This document shows positions 45,362 to 53,897 of a DNA stretch of 64,000 bases, one piece after another. This DNA comes from JBJXGE01 sp046154185 (lineage in GTDB: Bacteria; Planctomycetota; UBA8108; UBA1146; JAJFFE01). Below the pieces are notes generated by a model. It was given only the letters and a program-made list of their open reading frames with translations. It did not search any database and was not told the origin of the DNA. Position 1 is the first letter of the stretch. Every line of letters begins with the position of its first letter. Location: contig JBJXGE010000009.1 of assembly GCA_046154185.1 (NCBI GenBank), positions 1-64,000 on the forward strand, read 5' to 3'. Position numbers and translations under genes: made by a program.

Positions 45362-47799
45362 CCCCGGATGGCGACACCTGGACTTTGAAATTGCCCGACG
45401 GCGACCGGCCGGGGTCCGACAAGCCCCGGTTGGACAAGCAACCGGGGGCGGCGTCGTCGGAACGGCCGCCAGCGAGTGACGCGCCCTTCCCGCGCATTCC
45501 AGATATCACGATTAGTGCGCTCGTGGGTCGCGGCGGCATGGGCGCGGTCTATCTCGGCAAGCAGAGTTACATCGAGCGCGATGTCGCCGTGAAAGTGCTC
45601 GACGCCAATCGCGGTGACCCGAGCTACGCGGCGCGCTTTCAGCGCGAAGCGCGCATTCTCGCGAATCTCACGCACCCGAATGTCGTGGCCTGTTACTCGG
45701 CGGGCACGACGCCCGATGGCAATTGCTATCTCGTCATGGAGTACGTGAACGGACCGAATCTGCGGCAGTACATTGCGAGCGAGGGGCCGCTCGCGCCGCG
45801 GCATGCACTCGCGATCAGTCGCGACGTTGCAGTTGGACTCGGCCACGCGTGCATGTCGAACATCATTCACCGCGACGTGAAACCCGAGAATGTATTGCTG
45901 AAGCCGTCTGAGAGCAGCACCGTCACCGATGGTTTTCCGTTTCAAGCAAAGCTTGCCGATCTTGGGCTCGCGCGTTCGATCGCATCCGCGGAGGAAAGCC
46001 ACGACGCCGCCACCGCGATGAACATCACGGCGCCGGGAATGATCTTCGGCACGCCGGCGACGATGAGCCCGGAGCAGTTCGAGGATCCATCCAAAGTCGA
46101 TCTGCGGACGGACATCTACGGTCTTGGCTGTGTGCTCTACTTCATGCTCACCGGATCCGCCGCTTTTCGCGGCGCGAGCTACGCGGCGATCATCGCGTCG
46201 AAGCAAAAGCCGCCGCCCGATCCACGGCAAGTGCGACGCGAACTACCGCCCGCGATCGCTGATCTCGTGTTGCGGATGCTCGCGACCGATCGCGCCGAGC
46301 GACCGAGCGACTATCCGAGCTTGATCGAGGAACTCGAAAAGCTGCGACTCGCGCAACCGATTCCAAGACCGGTGCGCGCGGGCGGAACGCCGCGGGCAGA
46401 ACCGGTCGTGAGCGCGCCGACGCGCTCGAGACTCATACTTTGGTTGTGCGTCGGCGCGCTCGTGCTCGGTGGGGCGGGGGGCGCGGTGTGGTGGGCAATG
46501 CGAACGACGCCGGCGCCGATCAAGAACGACGAGCCGGTGACACCCGTCGCGAACCTGCGACCGACGATTCAGGGCATCGCGAAGGAACCGCTCATGCCAA
46601 CGGAGCACTCGCCGTTCACGCTGCGAGCACAGACGGCGGATCCGGAGGGCGACACGCTCGAGTACGCGTGGGCGCTCCAGTCGTCGCGCGCGGATGTCAC
46701 GCTCGATGTCGCGAGCCAGTCGACCGCGAACCTGATCGTCCATCCGGCGCCCGGCGATCGCGACTACTCGCTGACGTTTGAACTCAAGGTTCGAGACGGA
46801 CCGGAGTACGAGTGGGTCACGCAGGAGACGACTGTCGAGATTCAGGCAAACGACGATGCGCCGAGCGCCGCGTTTCGGGCGACGAAGGAGATCTTTGCGG
46901 AGGGCGAGGTCATCGAACTCGCCGTTGACGCGACGGATGATGGGGATGGCAGTCGGCTCGAGTATTCCTGGACCGTCGATGGGTTGCCGGAAGTTGCCTC
47001 GCAAGCCGCGACATTGAAGTTCACGCCGCCGCCGTTGGCGCGCGCGGAAGAAACGCTTCGAGTCGCCGTCGCCGTTGAGGATCGCGGGCGGAACAAGACG
47101 ATGTGCAACGTGGAGTTGCGCGTGCGGGCCGCCGCCGACGCGGTCGCATTGGGCACGGAAATCGTGCGACCGATTCTGCGTGAAGTCGGATCCGCGGACG
47201 AGCGTCTTGCGGGCTGGCGGCGCGCTGCGAGCGACCAGGGAATCTGGGGGCTGGAAGAGTTCGAGGATGCCGAGGGCTACTGCGGTGTGAATTGTCGTAC
47301 CAAGAAGCCCGAGGCGCGGGAGCTCGACTTGCCGCGTGGACCGTGGACGCTCAAGCTGAAGTTTCACGCGGTCGATGACGATCCGGAACTGCGAGCGAAC
47401 GGCGGTTTGCGCATCGTGTTATGGCATCGTCGAGCGCTTGCGATCTGTCAGCGAGAAAGTGTCGACAAAAAGCTGGCCGCCTTTGTCACTTTGCAACGCC
47501 ACGACATTGCGACGGGCGAGTGGTCGGACGAAAGTAGTTCTTCTGAAGTCCAAACCGTCGAGTGGTCGGTCGGTGACCCGGTTGAAGTCGAACTCGACTA
47601 TCGCGCTGAACTCGCGGAACTCCGTTGGCGCCGCGCAATACCGGTCGGCGAACAGCAAGTCTCGTGGCAGATTTTTTCGATCGCGACGACTCCCCGTACC
47701 GCCGGCGAACCGCTGGCGATCCGTCCGACCCTGGCGTTGTTCGTCACAACGGGCCACTTTTGCTTTTGCCGCGCCGAACTCGTTGGCCAACAGCCGTAG
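45358..47799 (+). CDS. Transmembrane Ser/Thr protein kinase (PknB-type)
   Basis: An 813-residue Hanks-type kinase. Kinase domain about 48-325: glycine loop LVGRGGMGAVYLGKQ, ATP-binding Lys in VAVKVLDAN, catalytic loop IIHRDVKPENVLL, and DLG in place of DFG (AKLADLGLARS), a common bacterial variant. APE-like MSPEQFED and DIYGLGCVLYFMLTG follow. A membrane helix lies at about 358-381 (LILWLCVGALVLGGAGGAVWWAM). The outer part has two Ig/PKD-like domains (DPEGDTLEYAWALQSSRADV, DDGDGSRLEYSWTVDGLPEV) and a C-terminal beta-sandwich. Its ATG overlaps the redoxin lipoprotein's stop, so the two proteins are probably made together. It could supply phosphothreonine for the FHA proteins encoded at 10-15 kb, but that is only inference. 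Confidence 0.93.
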   Translation: MTPDGDTWTLKLPDGDRPGSDKPRLDKQPGAASSERPPASDAPFPRIPDITISALVGRGGMGAVYLGKQSYIERDVAVKVLDANRGDPSYAARFQREARILANLTHPNVVACYSAGTTPDGNCYLVMEYVNGPNLRQYIASEGPLAPRHALAISRDVAVGLGHACMSNIIHRDVKPENVLLKPSESSTVTDGFPFQAKLADLGLARSIASAEESHDAATAMNITAPGMIFGTPATMSPEQFEDPSKVDLRTDIYGLGCVLYFMLTGSAAFRGASYAAIIASKQKPPPDPRQVRRELPPAIADLVLRMLATDRAERPSDYPSLIEELEKLRLAQPIPRPVRAGGTPRAEPVVSAPTRSRLILWLCVGALVLGGAGGAVWWAMRTTPAPIKNDEPVTPVANLRPTIQGIAKEPLMPTEHSPFTLRAQTADPEGDTLEYAWALQSSRADVTLDVASQSTANLIVHPAPGDRDYSLTFELKVRDGPEYEWVTQETTVEIQANDDAPSAAFRATKEIFAEGEVIELAVDATDDGDGSRLEYSWTVDGLPEVASQAATLKFTPPPLARAEETLRVAVAVEDRGRNKTMCNVELRVRAAADAVALGTEIVRPILREVGSADERLAGWRRAASDQGIWGLEEFEDAEGYCGVNCRTKKPEARELDLPRGPWTLKLKFHAVDDDPELRANGGLRIVLWHRRALAICQRESVDKKLAAFVTLQRHDIATGEWSDESSSSEVQTVEWSVGDPVEVELDYRAELAELRWRRAIPVGEQQVSWQIFSIATTPRTAGEPLAIRPTLALFVTTGHFCFCRAELVGQQP

Positions 47800-47999
47800 G
47801 GTCGCCGGCAATCGAAGCGCTCGGGCTCTCGCGGCGGTTGGATTCTTCTCCCCGGAACCCGAGACGCGTTAGAATCCGCCGCGAAGTCGCGCCGGTGTCG
47901 GTGCGGCAGGCGCGCGACTCAGCGGCCGTCAACGTAGGCGGCGCCGGGGCTCGCCGCCAGGTACCGTCAGTCCCATATTGGAAGGGCAGGGGTCGATCC

Positions 48000-48332
48000 T
48001 TGGACAAAAAGACTTTCTTCGGGGCGTTGTTCGATTTCTCCTTCACGGAGTTCGTCACGACTCGCCTCATCAAATTGATCTTCGGGCTGTCGATTCTTCT
48101 AGCTGGCTTTTCGGCGCTCGCGCTCGTCATTACGAGTTTTGCGGCTGGCACACTGGCTGTGTTGGGCGCGCTTGTGGTGGCGCCGATCGTGTTCTTGTTG
48201 TACGTGATCGTCGCCCGAGTCTGGCTCGAAGTCGTGATCGCCCTCTTCAAAGTCGCGGAGCACACGTCGCGAATCCCGGAAGTTGCCCGCGCGCCAAGTG
48301 CATCGCCGATGAGCGCGCATCCTTCTGCATGA
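48000..48332 (+). CDS. DUF4282 small membrane protein
   Basis: A 110-residue protein with two membrane helices (LIKLIFGLSILLAGFSALAL and AGTLAVLGALVVAPIVFLLYV) and the DUF4282 opening, FFGALFDFSFTEFVTTRLIK. The family has no known function. TTG at 48000 has AGGGG seven bases upstream and yields the conserved start MDKKTFFGALFD; an open frame extends further upstream but overlaps the kinase gene without conserved sequence. A strong terminator lies 150 bp downstream. Confidence 0.85.
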   Translation: MDKKTFFGALFDFSFTEFVTTRLIKLIFGLSILLAGFSALALVITSFAAGTLAVLGALVVAPIVFLLYVIVARVWLEVVIALFKVAEHTSRIPEVARAPSASPMSAHPSA

Positions 48333-48481
48333 CGGCCGCCGGAGACGCGCGTTCGAGACTTGACATGTCCAACAAGTTATCGACGGTATTGCAATCGTGG
48401 CGCCGGCGGATCTGGTCAGTTCAAATCCTTGGGAAGCCTCTGGGAAACAGAAGGAATCATCAGGCGAGACCCGAAAAATGC

Positions 48482-48512
48482 AAAACCCGCGAGTATTATC
48501 CTCGCGGGTTTT
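48482..48512. terminator. Bidirectional intrinsic terminator
   Basis: AAAACCCGCGAG (48482-48493) and CTCGCGGGTTTT (48501-48512) form a perfect 12-bp stem with a 7-base loop and T-runs on both strands. It lies just downstream of the minus-strand tRNA gene and also downstream of the DUF4282 gene, so it can end both transcripts. Confidence 0.88.
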
Positions 48513-48517
48513 ATTTC

Positions 48518-48593
48518 TGGTGACCCTGGCACGATTCGAACGTGCGACACCCAGCTTCGGAGGCTGGTACTCTATCCACTGAGCTACAGGGCC
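48518..48593 (-). tRNA. tRNA-Arg (anticodon CCG), CCA encoded
   Basis: A complete cloverleaf on the minus strand. The acceptor stem pairs GGCCCTG with CAGGGTC. The D arm contains GTAGCTCAGTGGATAGAG, the anticodon arm is CCAGC-CTCCGAA-GCTGG with anticodon CCG (plus-strand 48558-48560), and the T arm carries GTTCGAATC. The 3' CCA is encoded (48518-48520). The gene reads CGG arginine codons, fitting the high GC content. A strong terminator follows immediately. Confidence 0.96.
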
Positions 48594-48701
48594 ATGGTTT
48601 CTTTGTCTGACCGACGCGTGAGAGCACACGTCGAATGATGGATGTACCAGAACGATTCGGCAGCGTCCATAAGCGACCGGGTGTTTCGTAGCGCCGGCGG
48701 C

Positions 48702-49394
48702 TTATCGCACGCCGTGGCCGCCGCCCGGGACCAGCGGCGGGAGACCGAGGGCGTCGCGCATGCGGAGGAGGCGCTCGACCTCTTCGGGCGGCAGCGCGCG
48801 GATGCCGCCGAGTTGATGGGCGACGAACAGGATCTTGGCGGTGTGCTCAACCTTCTCGAGCTTGCGGAACGCGGCGAGGATCGTCGGGCCGACGGTGACC
48901 GAGCCGTGGTGCTCGAGCACGATCGCGTCGCGCCGGCGAATAATCGGTCGGACCGCGTCGGCGGTCTCGCGGGTGGTCGGCGTCGTATACGGCACCGTTG
49001 GAATGGTCCCGAGGCCGACGATGACTTCCGGAATCACGCAGCTCGCGAGACTCAAGCCCGCGATCGTGAAACCGATCGCAATCGGCGGGTGCGCGTGCAA
49101 CACGGCGCACACATCGGGACGTTCCTCGTAAATCGCCAAGTGCAGTTGCAACTCGGACGATGGTCGGCGGGCCGGCGTGCCGGGCTCGAGCACGCGACCG
49201 GCGGCGTCCGTGCGCACAAAGTCGGACGCGGCCACCTCGCCGAGGCAACACCCGCTCGGCGTGATCAAGAGCGTGCCGTCGCCGAGCCGCGCGCTCAGAT
49301 TGCCATCGGTCGCCGCGACGAAGCCGGCGGCGTACGTGCGATGCGCGATCGCCGTGAGTTCTTCGCGCCGGCAGGATTCCTCGGTCGGTGACAT
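48702..49394 (-). CDS. Class II aldolase/adducin-family protein (FucA-like)
   Basis: A 230-residue protein of the zinc-dependent class II aldolase family that includes L-fuculose-phosphate aldolase and ribulose-phosphate 4-epimerase. Metal ligands are visible: H100 and H102 in VLHAHPPIAIGF and the His pair in LEHHGSVTVG near 162. The phosphate-binding TDGNLSARLGDG loop (about 30-40), ITPSG (44-48) and catalytic-type Glu81 in SSELQLHLAIYEERPD are present. Substrate cannot be decided, since aldolases, dehydratases (MtnB) and epimerases share these motifs. ATG 49394 begins with MSPTEESCRREEL. No pathway partner is adjacent. Confidence 0.9.
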   Translation of the reverse strand: MSPTEESCRREELTAIAHRTYAAGFVAATDGNLSARLGDGTLLITPSGCCLGEVAASDFVRTDAAGRVLEPGTPARRPSSELQLHLAIYEERPDVCAVLHAHPPIAIGFTIAGLSLASCVIPEVIVGLGTIPTVPYTTPTTRETADAVRPIIRRRDAIVLEHHGSVTVGPTILAAFRKLEKVEHTAKILFVAHQLGGIRALPPEEVERLLRMRDALGLPPLVPGGGHGVR

Positions 49395-49438
49395 CGGTGG
49401 CTCTCACGTTCTTGAGATTCGATGCTGGACTCGGGCCG

Positions 49439-50602
49439 CTAGAAGCCAGCACTCTTCACCAAATCCAGTCGCAGCAGTTGGAGTTCCCGCCGCAGCGCAT
49501 CGAGCCGCTCGCGCGGGAGCGCGCGCGCCTCGACCGATCGCTCGACCCAATCCTCGTAGCTCATAAGCTCGCGCCCGAGTCGCTCCCGCGCCTTGCCTTC
49601 CGGTCGCGCACCGAGAGCCTTCCGCGCCTTCTCGAGCAAGCTCTTCAGATGCTCCACCGACTCGGGCGGATCGATGAGGTCGTCGTTTGCCGGCAGCGGT
49701 AACGCAGGCTGCACCTTGGGTACTTGGACCGCGAGCGTCGTCGAAGCCGGCGCCGCGCTCGCGCTGCGCCCGAGACGCTCGAGCGCCGCCAGCAGAGATC
49801 GTGACGTCTGCGGTCCGAGGCTCGCCGCCAGCGTCATGGGCGCGTGCGTCGCGTACCAGTTCTGGAACAACGACTCGGCCCGCGCCAAGTCGCGACGCGC
49901 GAGCGCCCGACAAAGTCCATGCTCGACATCGGCGACCACGCGCACGTCGAGTTGCTCCATCGCGCGCGCGTACTCGGCGGCCGTGCGCGACAAGTATTCG
50001 GCGGCCGGCAATTCCTCGAGCGCCTCCACCTGCGAAACGGCGAGCGTGGCGTTGCCGCCGCCGATGATTTCGATTCGATAACCCGTCGTCGTACGCTCGA
50101 CTCGTTCCGCAAAGAGCGTCCGTTTGTTGTCGAGTTTGAGGAAGCTAACAGTCTCCGGCGGCGGGCGCAGGCGAGTTTGAAAAACCTCGAGGAACGCGCG
50201 CTTCAGTCGCCAGCGAACGGCGAGGTCGAGGTCCTCCGTTGCCACCTGCTGAAGGTGCGAAACCCCGACATCGAGAATCGGCGTGAGCCGAGCCACCAGA
50301 GTGTCGTTTTCCAATTGCCAGTTTGCCAGTTGACGCGTAAAGGCGTCGCGCTCACCCGGTGCCAAGGGCGTGGGAGGTTTCGTGGCTGGCAGCGGCGAGT
50401 CGGCAACCGAGACCGAGTGAACCTCGGCGTCAATAACTGCGGCCGATTTCTCAGTGGAGTTTGGGCTCGGCGTCGATCGTCCCGTCGCTGACCCGTCTGG
50501 AGTTCCCGCTTTGGCCTCGAGGGCGGCACGCGTCGCTCGCGCCGCAATCCAAACGCCACCGATCAGGACAATGAGCACGAGCACGAGTTGCAGAGTGCGC
50601 AT
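49439..50602 (-). CDS. Membrane-anchored protein of unknown function
   Basis: A 387-residue protein with one N-terminal membrane helix (LQLVLVLIVLIGGVWIAARA), a Ser/Pro-rich linker (residues 30-90), then a mostly helical exported domain. A short beta segment (TTGYRIEIIGGGNATLAVSQ) sits in the middle; the C-terminus is Lys/Arg- and Leu-rich and probably coiled coil. I recognise no family motif. It lies 44 bp upstream of the aldolase gene on the same strand. The 619 bp upstream of its start hold no gene but contain two structured repeat elements. Confidence 0.7.
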   Translation of the reverse strand: MRTLQLVLVLIVLIGGVWIAARATRAALEAKAGTPDGSATGRSTPSPNSTEKSAAVIDAEVHSVSVADSPLPATKPPTPLAPGERDAFTRQLANWQLENDTLVARLTPILDVGVSHLQQVATEDLDLAVRWRLKRAFLEVFQTRLRPPPETVSFLKLDNKRTLFAERVERTTTGYRIEIIGGGNATLAVSQVEALEELPAAEYLSRTAAEYARAMEQLDVRVVADVEHGLCRALARRDLARAESLFQNWYATHAPMTLAASLGPQTSRSLLAALERLGRSASAAPASTTLAVQVPKVQPALPLPANDDLIDPPESVEHLKSLLEKARKALGARPEGKARERLGRELMSYEDWVERSVEARALPRERLDALRRELQLLRLDLVKSAGF

Positions 50603-50767
50603 TTACGTCCTTCTTCCGAGGCCGATGGCTGCTTCGAAAAAGACGACACGATGGACATCCTAGCGGCGGGCCGGCAAAATTCGAAAGTGGCCGCGTCGTT
50701 CCCCGCTCCGCGCTCCGGTACCGGAGGTCGTGCGAGAATACCAGGCAATTTGACGAGGGCAATCTAG

Positions 50768-50795
50768 CCGGCGGAATGTGACCGGCGGAACGTGA
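50768..50795. repeat. Tandem 14-bp direct repeat
   Basis: CCGGCGGAATGTGA is followed immediately by CCGGCGGAACGTGA (one difference), then by GACGAGTC repeats up to 50812. It lies upstream of the first structured element in the 50.6-51.2 kb noncoding region. The GGAA-T/C core resembles ECF-type -35 boxes or a regulator's double operator; neither is proven. Confidence 0.5.
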
Positions 50796-50873
50796 CGAGT
50801 CGAGACGAGTCGTCCGGTGCGCGGTCGGCGTTCAAAGAGTGTGTGGGGGATTGCGGCAGTCGGGACGGGGAGG

Positions 50874-50940
50874 AAACGGGGACCCTCAAGTGAGAGGGGA
50901 AAACCTGAAGGCCCCCGCAATGACTGTGCGGATAAGATCG
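50874..50940 (+). ncRNA. Structured RNA-like element, copy A
   Basis: The core GGACCCTCAAGT, GAGAGGGGAAA, ACCTGAAGGCCC aligns with copy B 202 bases downstream. The 11-base loop GAGAGGGGAAA (50892-50902) is identical in both copies, while the flanking stem bases differ but keep much of their pairing. Similarity continues past the stem through the GGATAAGATCGA-like tail. A terminator hairpin with a T8 run follows directly. I do not recognise it as a known riboswitch class. Confidence 0.5.
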
Positions 50941-50983
50941 ACCGCGACTCACTTCCGACTTGAGAGCACGCGCGATTTTTTTT
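50938..50983 (+). terminator. Intrinsic terminator after structured element A
   Basis: TCG-CGCG-CTCA (50938-50951, with small bulges) pairs with TGAG-CGCG-CGA (50961-50975), followed by eight T residues (50976-50983). This is a good intrinsic terminator on the plus strand. With element A just upstream it could form a short independent RNA or an attenuator in front of the HEAT-VWA gene. Confidence 0.65.
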
Positions 50984-51074
50984 GGAGTCGTGGCACGAAC
51001 GCCTGACGATGCGAACTTTGTGGGAGTTGGGTCGGGCGTGCGGTGCCGAATCGCTAGGTGGAAAGTCGAGGCGA

Positions 51075-51142
51075 TAAAGAGGACCTCCGAAGGGAGAGGG
51101 GAAACCTTACGGAGGCCCTTGGTGAACTGACAGTAGGGATAT
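51075..51142 (+). ncRNA. Structured RNA-like element, copy B, in the leader of the HEAT-VWA gene
   Basis: CCTCCG-AAGG (51084-51093) pairs with CCTT-a-CGGAGG (51105-51115), a 10-bp stem with one bulged A, enclosing the loop GAGAGGGGAAA (51094-51104) that is identical to copy A. The following GGCCCTTGG...CTGACAGTAGGGATATCGA tail matches the copy A tail in part. It ends about 80 bases before the likely start at 51222. Nothing else was found in 50603-51221 beyond these elements, the terminator and the 14-bp repeats. Confidence 0.5.
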
Positions 51143-51221
51143 CGAGTTCATGCTCGGATTACTTGAGTGCTTTTCTCGCGCGTCAGACCGCATGCATTGC
51201 TTCGTGAAGAGGAGACGATTC

Positions 51222-53081
51222 ATGGCCTTGGGATTCAGTTCATCCGCCGCGTCGGCCGCGCCGCGCACAAGCGTTTCGCGCCCAGAATCACGGCTCAGGA
51301 CTTGCGTCGTCTTCGCGGTTTGCGCCGTGGTTCTCTCGGGTGCCGGGTCGGCGACGCAACTCGCCACCGCCGCACCGCAATTCGCCGGCGGCGTCGTAGC
51401 AGTCCGCGCCGATAAATCGGAGCGCAAGGATTTGCTGCGGCGCTTTCAGGATCTGAAAGCGCGCTTTGAGGCCGAAGCGCAGAAGATTCCGCTCGAGCGG
51501 GAAGAAGCCATCAAAGGTCTCGCGGAATTGCGACTCGATGCGGCGAACAAGATTCTGTTCGACGCGGTCGAGCACCCGAAGGAAGACTACGTCTGCAAGG
51601 AAGTGATCGTCCGGGCGCTGGGCGCAAATGCATCCGCGTCGGTCGTGGGCTTCCTTCTCGACAAGGGTTTCGCAGCGCTCAAGGACCGCAGTTGGCCGGT
51701 CATCGGCGAATCATTGTCGAATCTGACGGACGAAAAGGCGCGCGACTTCTTGCTGCGGCACGCTTGGAAATCGATTCCGACGCTCGATCCAAAGGCGCAA
51801 CTCATCGTCGTCAAAATCTTGCATGCCACGAAGGACGAGCGAGCCGGCAAAGCGGCGATCGAGCTGCTTGGCAACACGAGTTGCCCGCCGGCGACGCAAG
51901 CCAAACTTGTCGATCTCGTGCGGCCCTTCAAGCTCCCGGAAGCGATCAAGAAACTCGTGCGCGTGTTCAAGATCGAAGACTCCGAAGTTCAGGTCGCCGT
52001 ACTCCTCGCCCTGCGCGATCTCGAGGCGACCGACCAAAGCAAACTGTTTCTCGGCGCGCTCGAGAGCCAGAGTTGGCAAGTGCGCGCGACGGCGCTCGAT
52101 ATCCTCGGCGGAACGCATGACTCCGGGCTCGTCGGCGAAATCGTGCCGCTCATCGACGATCCCTCGCTGCAGGTGAAGATCGCGGCCGTGAAAGCGCTGC
52201 GTGACATTGGCGGGGACGATGTCATGGATCCGCTGATCGCCGCGCTCGGCAAGGCATCGGACCGCGTGCAAGATGATTTGTTGGACGCGCTGATGTTTCT
52301 GACGGGACAAAACGCCGGTGTGGATGCGGTCAGTTGGAAGAGCTGGTGGGACGAGAATCGCGGGAAGACGACGATCGCCGGCATCTCGCGCGAAGAGTAC
52401 GAGAAACTCCTAGCCAACGAGTCGAAAGGCTCGACCAGTGTGTACTACGGCTTGCGAGTTATCTCGAAACGGATCTGCTTTATCGTGGATGCGTCGGGCA
52501 GCATGGGTGAGCCGTACGACGTTCCAGAAACTGAGAAAGATCGTGATGGTGAGAACGGTAAGGGCGGCACCGCAGTCCCGAAAGGGGATGGCGGTGACGG
52601 AACCGACAATGCCGGCAAGAAAAAGAAGACGAAGACCGTCAAGCGGATGAAGATCGAAGTGGCGCGGAAAGAGCTGACGGGTGTGATCAACGGGCTCGCC
52701 AAGGGCACGCAGATCAACATCATTCCGTTCAGTGGTATGCCGTCACCGTGGCAAGCGCAATTGGTCGCGTTGACGGACGAAGTGCTCGCGCAGGCGCTCG
52801 AATTCGTCCAGCGACTCGCACCTGGCGGCACGACGAACGTCTACGACTCGCTGGTACTCGCGATCGAGGATCCGCAGGTTGACACGATTTACTTTTTGTC
52901 GGACGGCGCGCCAACCGCGGGAACGTACCAGGACGCGGAATCCATACTCAAGAACATCGCTGCTTTGAACGCCCTGCGAAAAGTGAAAATCCACACGATC
53001 GGTTTTCACCTCGACGAGCCATCGACCTTGCTCATGCAGAAGATCGCGGAGCAGAACTACGGGACGTTCGTCTCGATGTGA
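51222..53081 (+). CDS. Exported HEAT-repeat protein with C-terminal VWA domain
   Basis: A 619-residue protein. Signal-like N-terminus (LRTCVVFAVCAVVLSGAGSA). HEAT-like helical repeats cover about residues 75-370 (DYVCKEVIVRALGANASASV, SWQVRATALDILGGTHDSGL, LQVKIAAVKALRDIGGDDVM). A von Willebrand factor A domain follows (ISKRICFIVDASGSMGEP), with the MIDAS D-x-S-x-S intact and later LAPGGTTNVYDSLVLA and YFLSDGAPTAGTY completing the metal site. A Lys/Gly-rich insertion (GDGTDNAGKKKKTK) interrupts the VWA domain. ATG 51222 has GAGGAGA six bases upstream; ATG 51150 is in frame but lacks an SD. Likely a metal-dependent adhesion or scaffolding protein. Its leader holds structured element B. Confidence 0.85.
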   Translation: MALGFSSSAASAAPRTSVSRPESRLRTCVVFAVCAVVLSGAGSATQLATAAPQFAGGVVAVRADKSERKDLLRRFQDLKARFEAEAQKIPLEREEAIKGLAELRLDAANKILFDAVEHPKEDYVCKEVIVRALGANASASVVGFLLDKGFAALKDRSWPVIGESLSNLTDEKARDFLLRHAWKSIPTLDPKAQLIVVKILHATKDERAGKAAIELLGNTSCPPATQAKLVDLVRPFKLPEAIKKLVRVFKIEDSEVQVAVLLALRDLEATDQSKLFLGALESQSWQVRATALDILGGTHDSGLVGEIVPLIDDPSLQVKIAAVKALRDIGGDDVMDPLIAALGKASDRVQDDLLDALMFLTGQNAGVDAVSWKSWWDENRGKTTIAGISREEYEKLLANESKGSTSVYYGLRVISKRICFIVDASGSMGEPYDVPETEKDRDGENGKGGTAVPKGDGGDGTDNAGKKKKTKTVKRMKIEVARKELTGVINGLAKGTQINIIPFSGMPSPWQAQLVALTDEVLAQALEFVQRLAPGGTTNVYDSLVLAIEDPQVDTIYFLSDGAPTAGTYQDAESILKNIAALNALRKVKIHTIGFHLDEPSTLLMQKIAEQNYGTFVSM

Positions 53082-53120
53082 TTCGTCGAGGGGTCGAGCA
53101 AACTCGAGATGAAACACAAC

Positions 53121-53165
53121 AGCCGTGATCGGCGCGTTTGCGCGGGTCACGGCTGCTCTGTTTTA
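53121..53165. terminator. Terminator between convergent genes
   Basis: AGCCGTGA (53121-53128) pairs with TCACGGCT (53147-53154), with a GC-rich inner part, followed on the plus strand by CTGTTTTA. It lies 40 bp after the HEAT-VWA gene and before the end of the minus-strand gene, and may serve both. Confidence 0.65.
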
Positions 53166-53182
53166 GATTGCGGTCGAAAGAG

Positions 53183-53695
53183 CTAGAAGTAGACCTCGTA
53201 GCGATTGTTCTCGTACTTGACGCTCAACGCGATCGTCACGATCAGAAGCACGGCGAGCCCGCCCAAGAGTCCGTAGTTGAGACCGGCGTCGATCGGGGGG
53301 CTGTCGGTGCGGCTCACGAGCCAAATGTAGACGAAGCCGAGGATCGTCATGACGATGCCAGGAACCAACGCGAGCAGCATTGCGCCCTGTTCGCCTTTTT
53401 TCACTTGGGCAATCTGGGCCATGGCATCGGACTGTCCGACTTCGCCAAGGTGCAGGCACTCCGGGCAAGTAATGCGTTTCGCGCCGGCGCCCGAGCGAAA
53501 ACGAAACTCTGAATAGCACTCGCTACACGTCACGGCGTAACTCGTCCCGCCGCTCGTCGAGATCGAGCGCGGGGCCGCCGCCGGTGCTGCAACCTTTTTC
53601 TTCGCGGCCGGCTTGCGGGCGGTTGCGCTCGCGCTCGCGGTTGCGGTGCTACGACTCTTGGCGGCGGCGCGTGATTTGCCGGCGGCCTTGGCCAT
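53183..53695 (-). CDS. Two-helix membrane protein with zinc ribbon and Ala/Lys-rich N-terminus
   Basis: A 170-residue protein. Residues 1-45 are a histone H1-like Ala/Lys/Ser tail (KPAAKKKVAAPAAAPRS). A zinc ribbon follows (VTCSECYSEFRFRSG, ITCPECLHLGEV) with two Cys pairs, then two membrane helices (MLLALVPGIVMTILGFVYIW and LLGGLAVLLIVTIALSV). Similar small ribbon-plus-membrane proteins with basic tails are common in Planctomycetota, but I know of no defined function. ATG 53695 is the natural start. Confidence 0.75.
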   Translation of the reverse strand: MAKAAGKSRAAAKSRSTATASASATARKPAAKKKVAAPAAAPRSISTSGGTSYAVTCSECYSEFRFRSGAGAKRITCPECLHLGEVGQSDAMAQIAQVKKGEQGAMLLALVPGIVMTILGFVYIWLVSRTDSPPIDAGLNYGLLGGLAVLLIVTIALSVKYENNRYEVYF

Positions 53696-53897
53696 GACTC
53701 ATTTCCTTCCACTCTGCGATCGACACTTCGGTGAACGTGGTCTACGAGCCAGAGCGCTCTGAATCCCCGTTTTGAATCGGCTCGTTCCGAGTCGGCGGAT
53801 GGTATCACGGAGGGGGCCAGCGTCAAGCGCGCCGTCCACGCAGGGTGGCTGGAAGCAGCGAAGCGGTTGGCGGATAGGAATCGCGAGCCGCGCCGAA

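Noticed and set aside
48395..48440. GTTCAAATCC, resembling a tRNA T-loop
   Set aside because: No matching acceptor, D or anticodon arms around it.
50990..51010. TGGCAC resembling a sigma-54 -24 box
   Set aside because: No TTGC-type -12 box at the right distance.
50874..51142. Possible glycine, c-di-GMP or c-di-AMP riboswitch identity for the two elements
   Set aside because: The required conserved blocks of those classes are absent; the elements are reported as unidentified.
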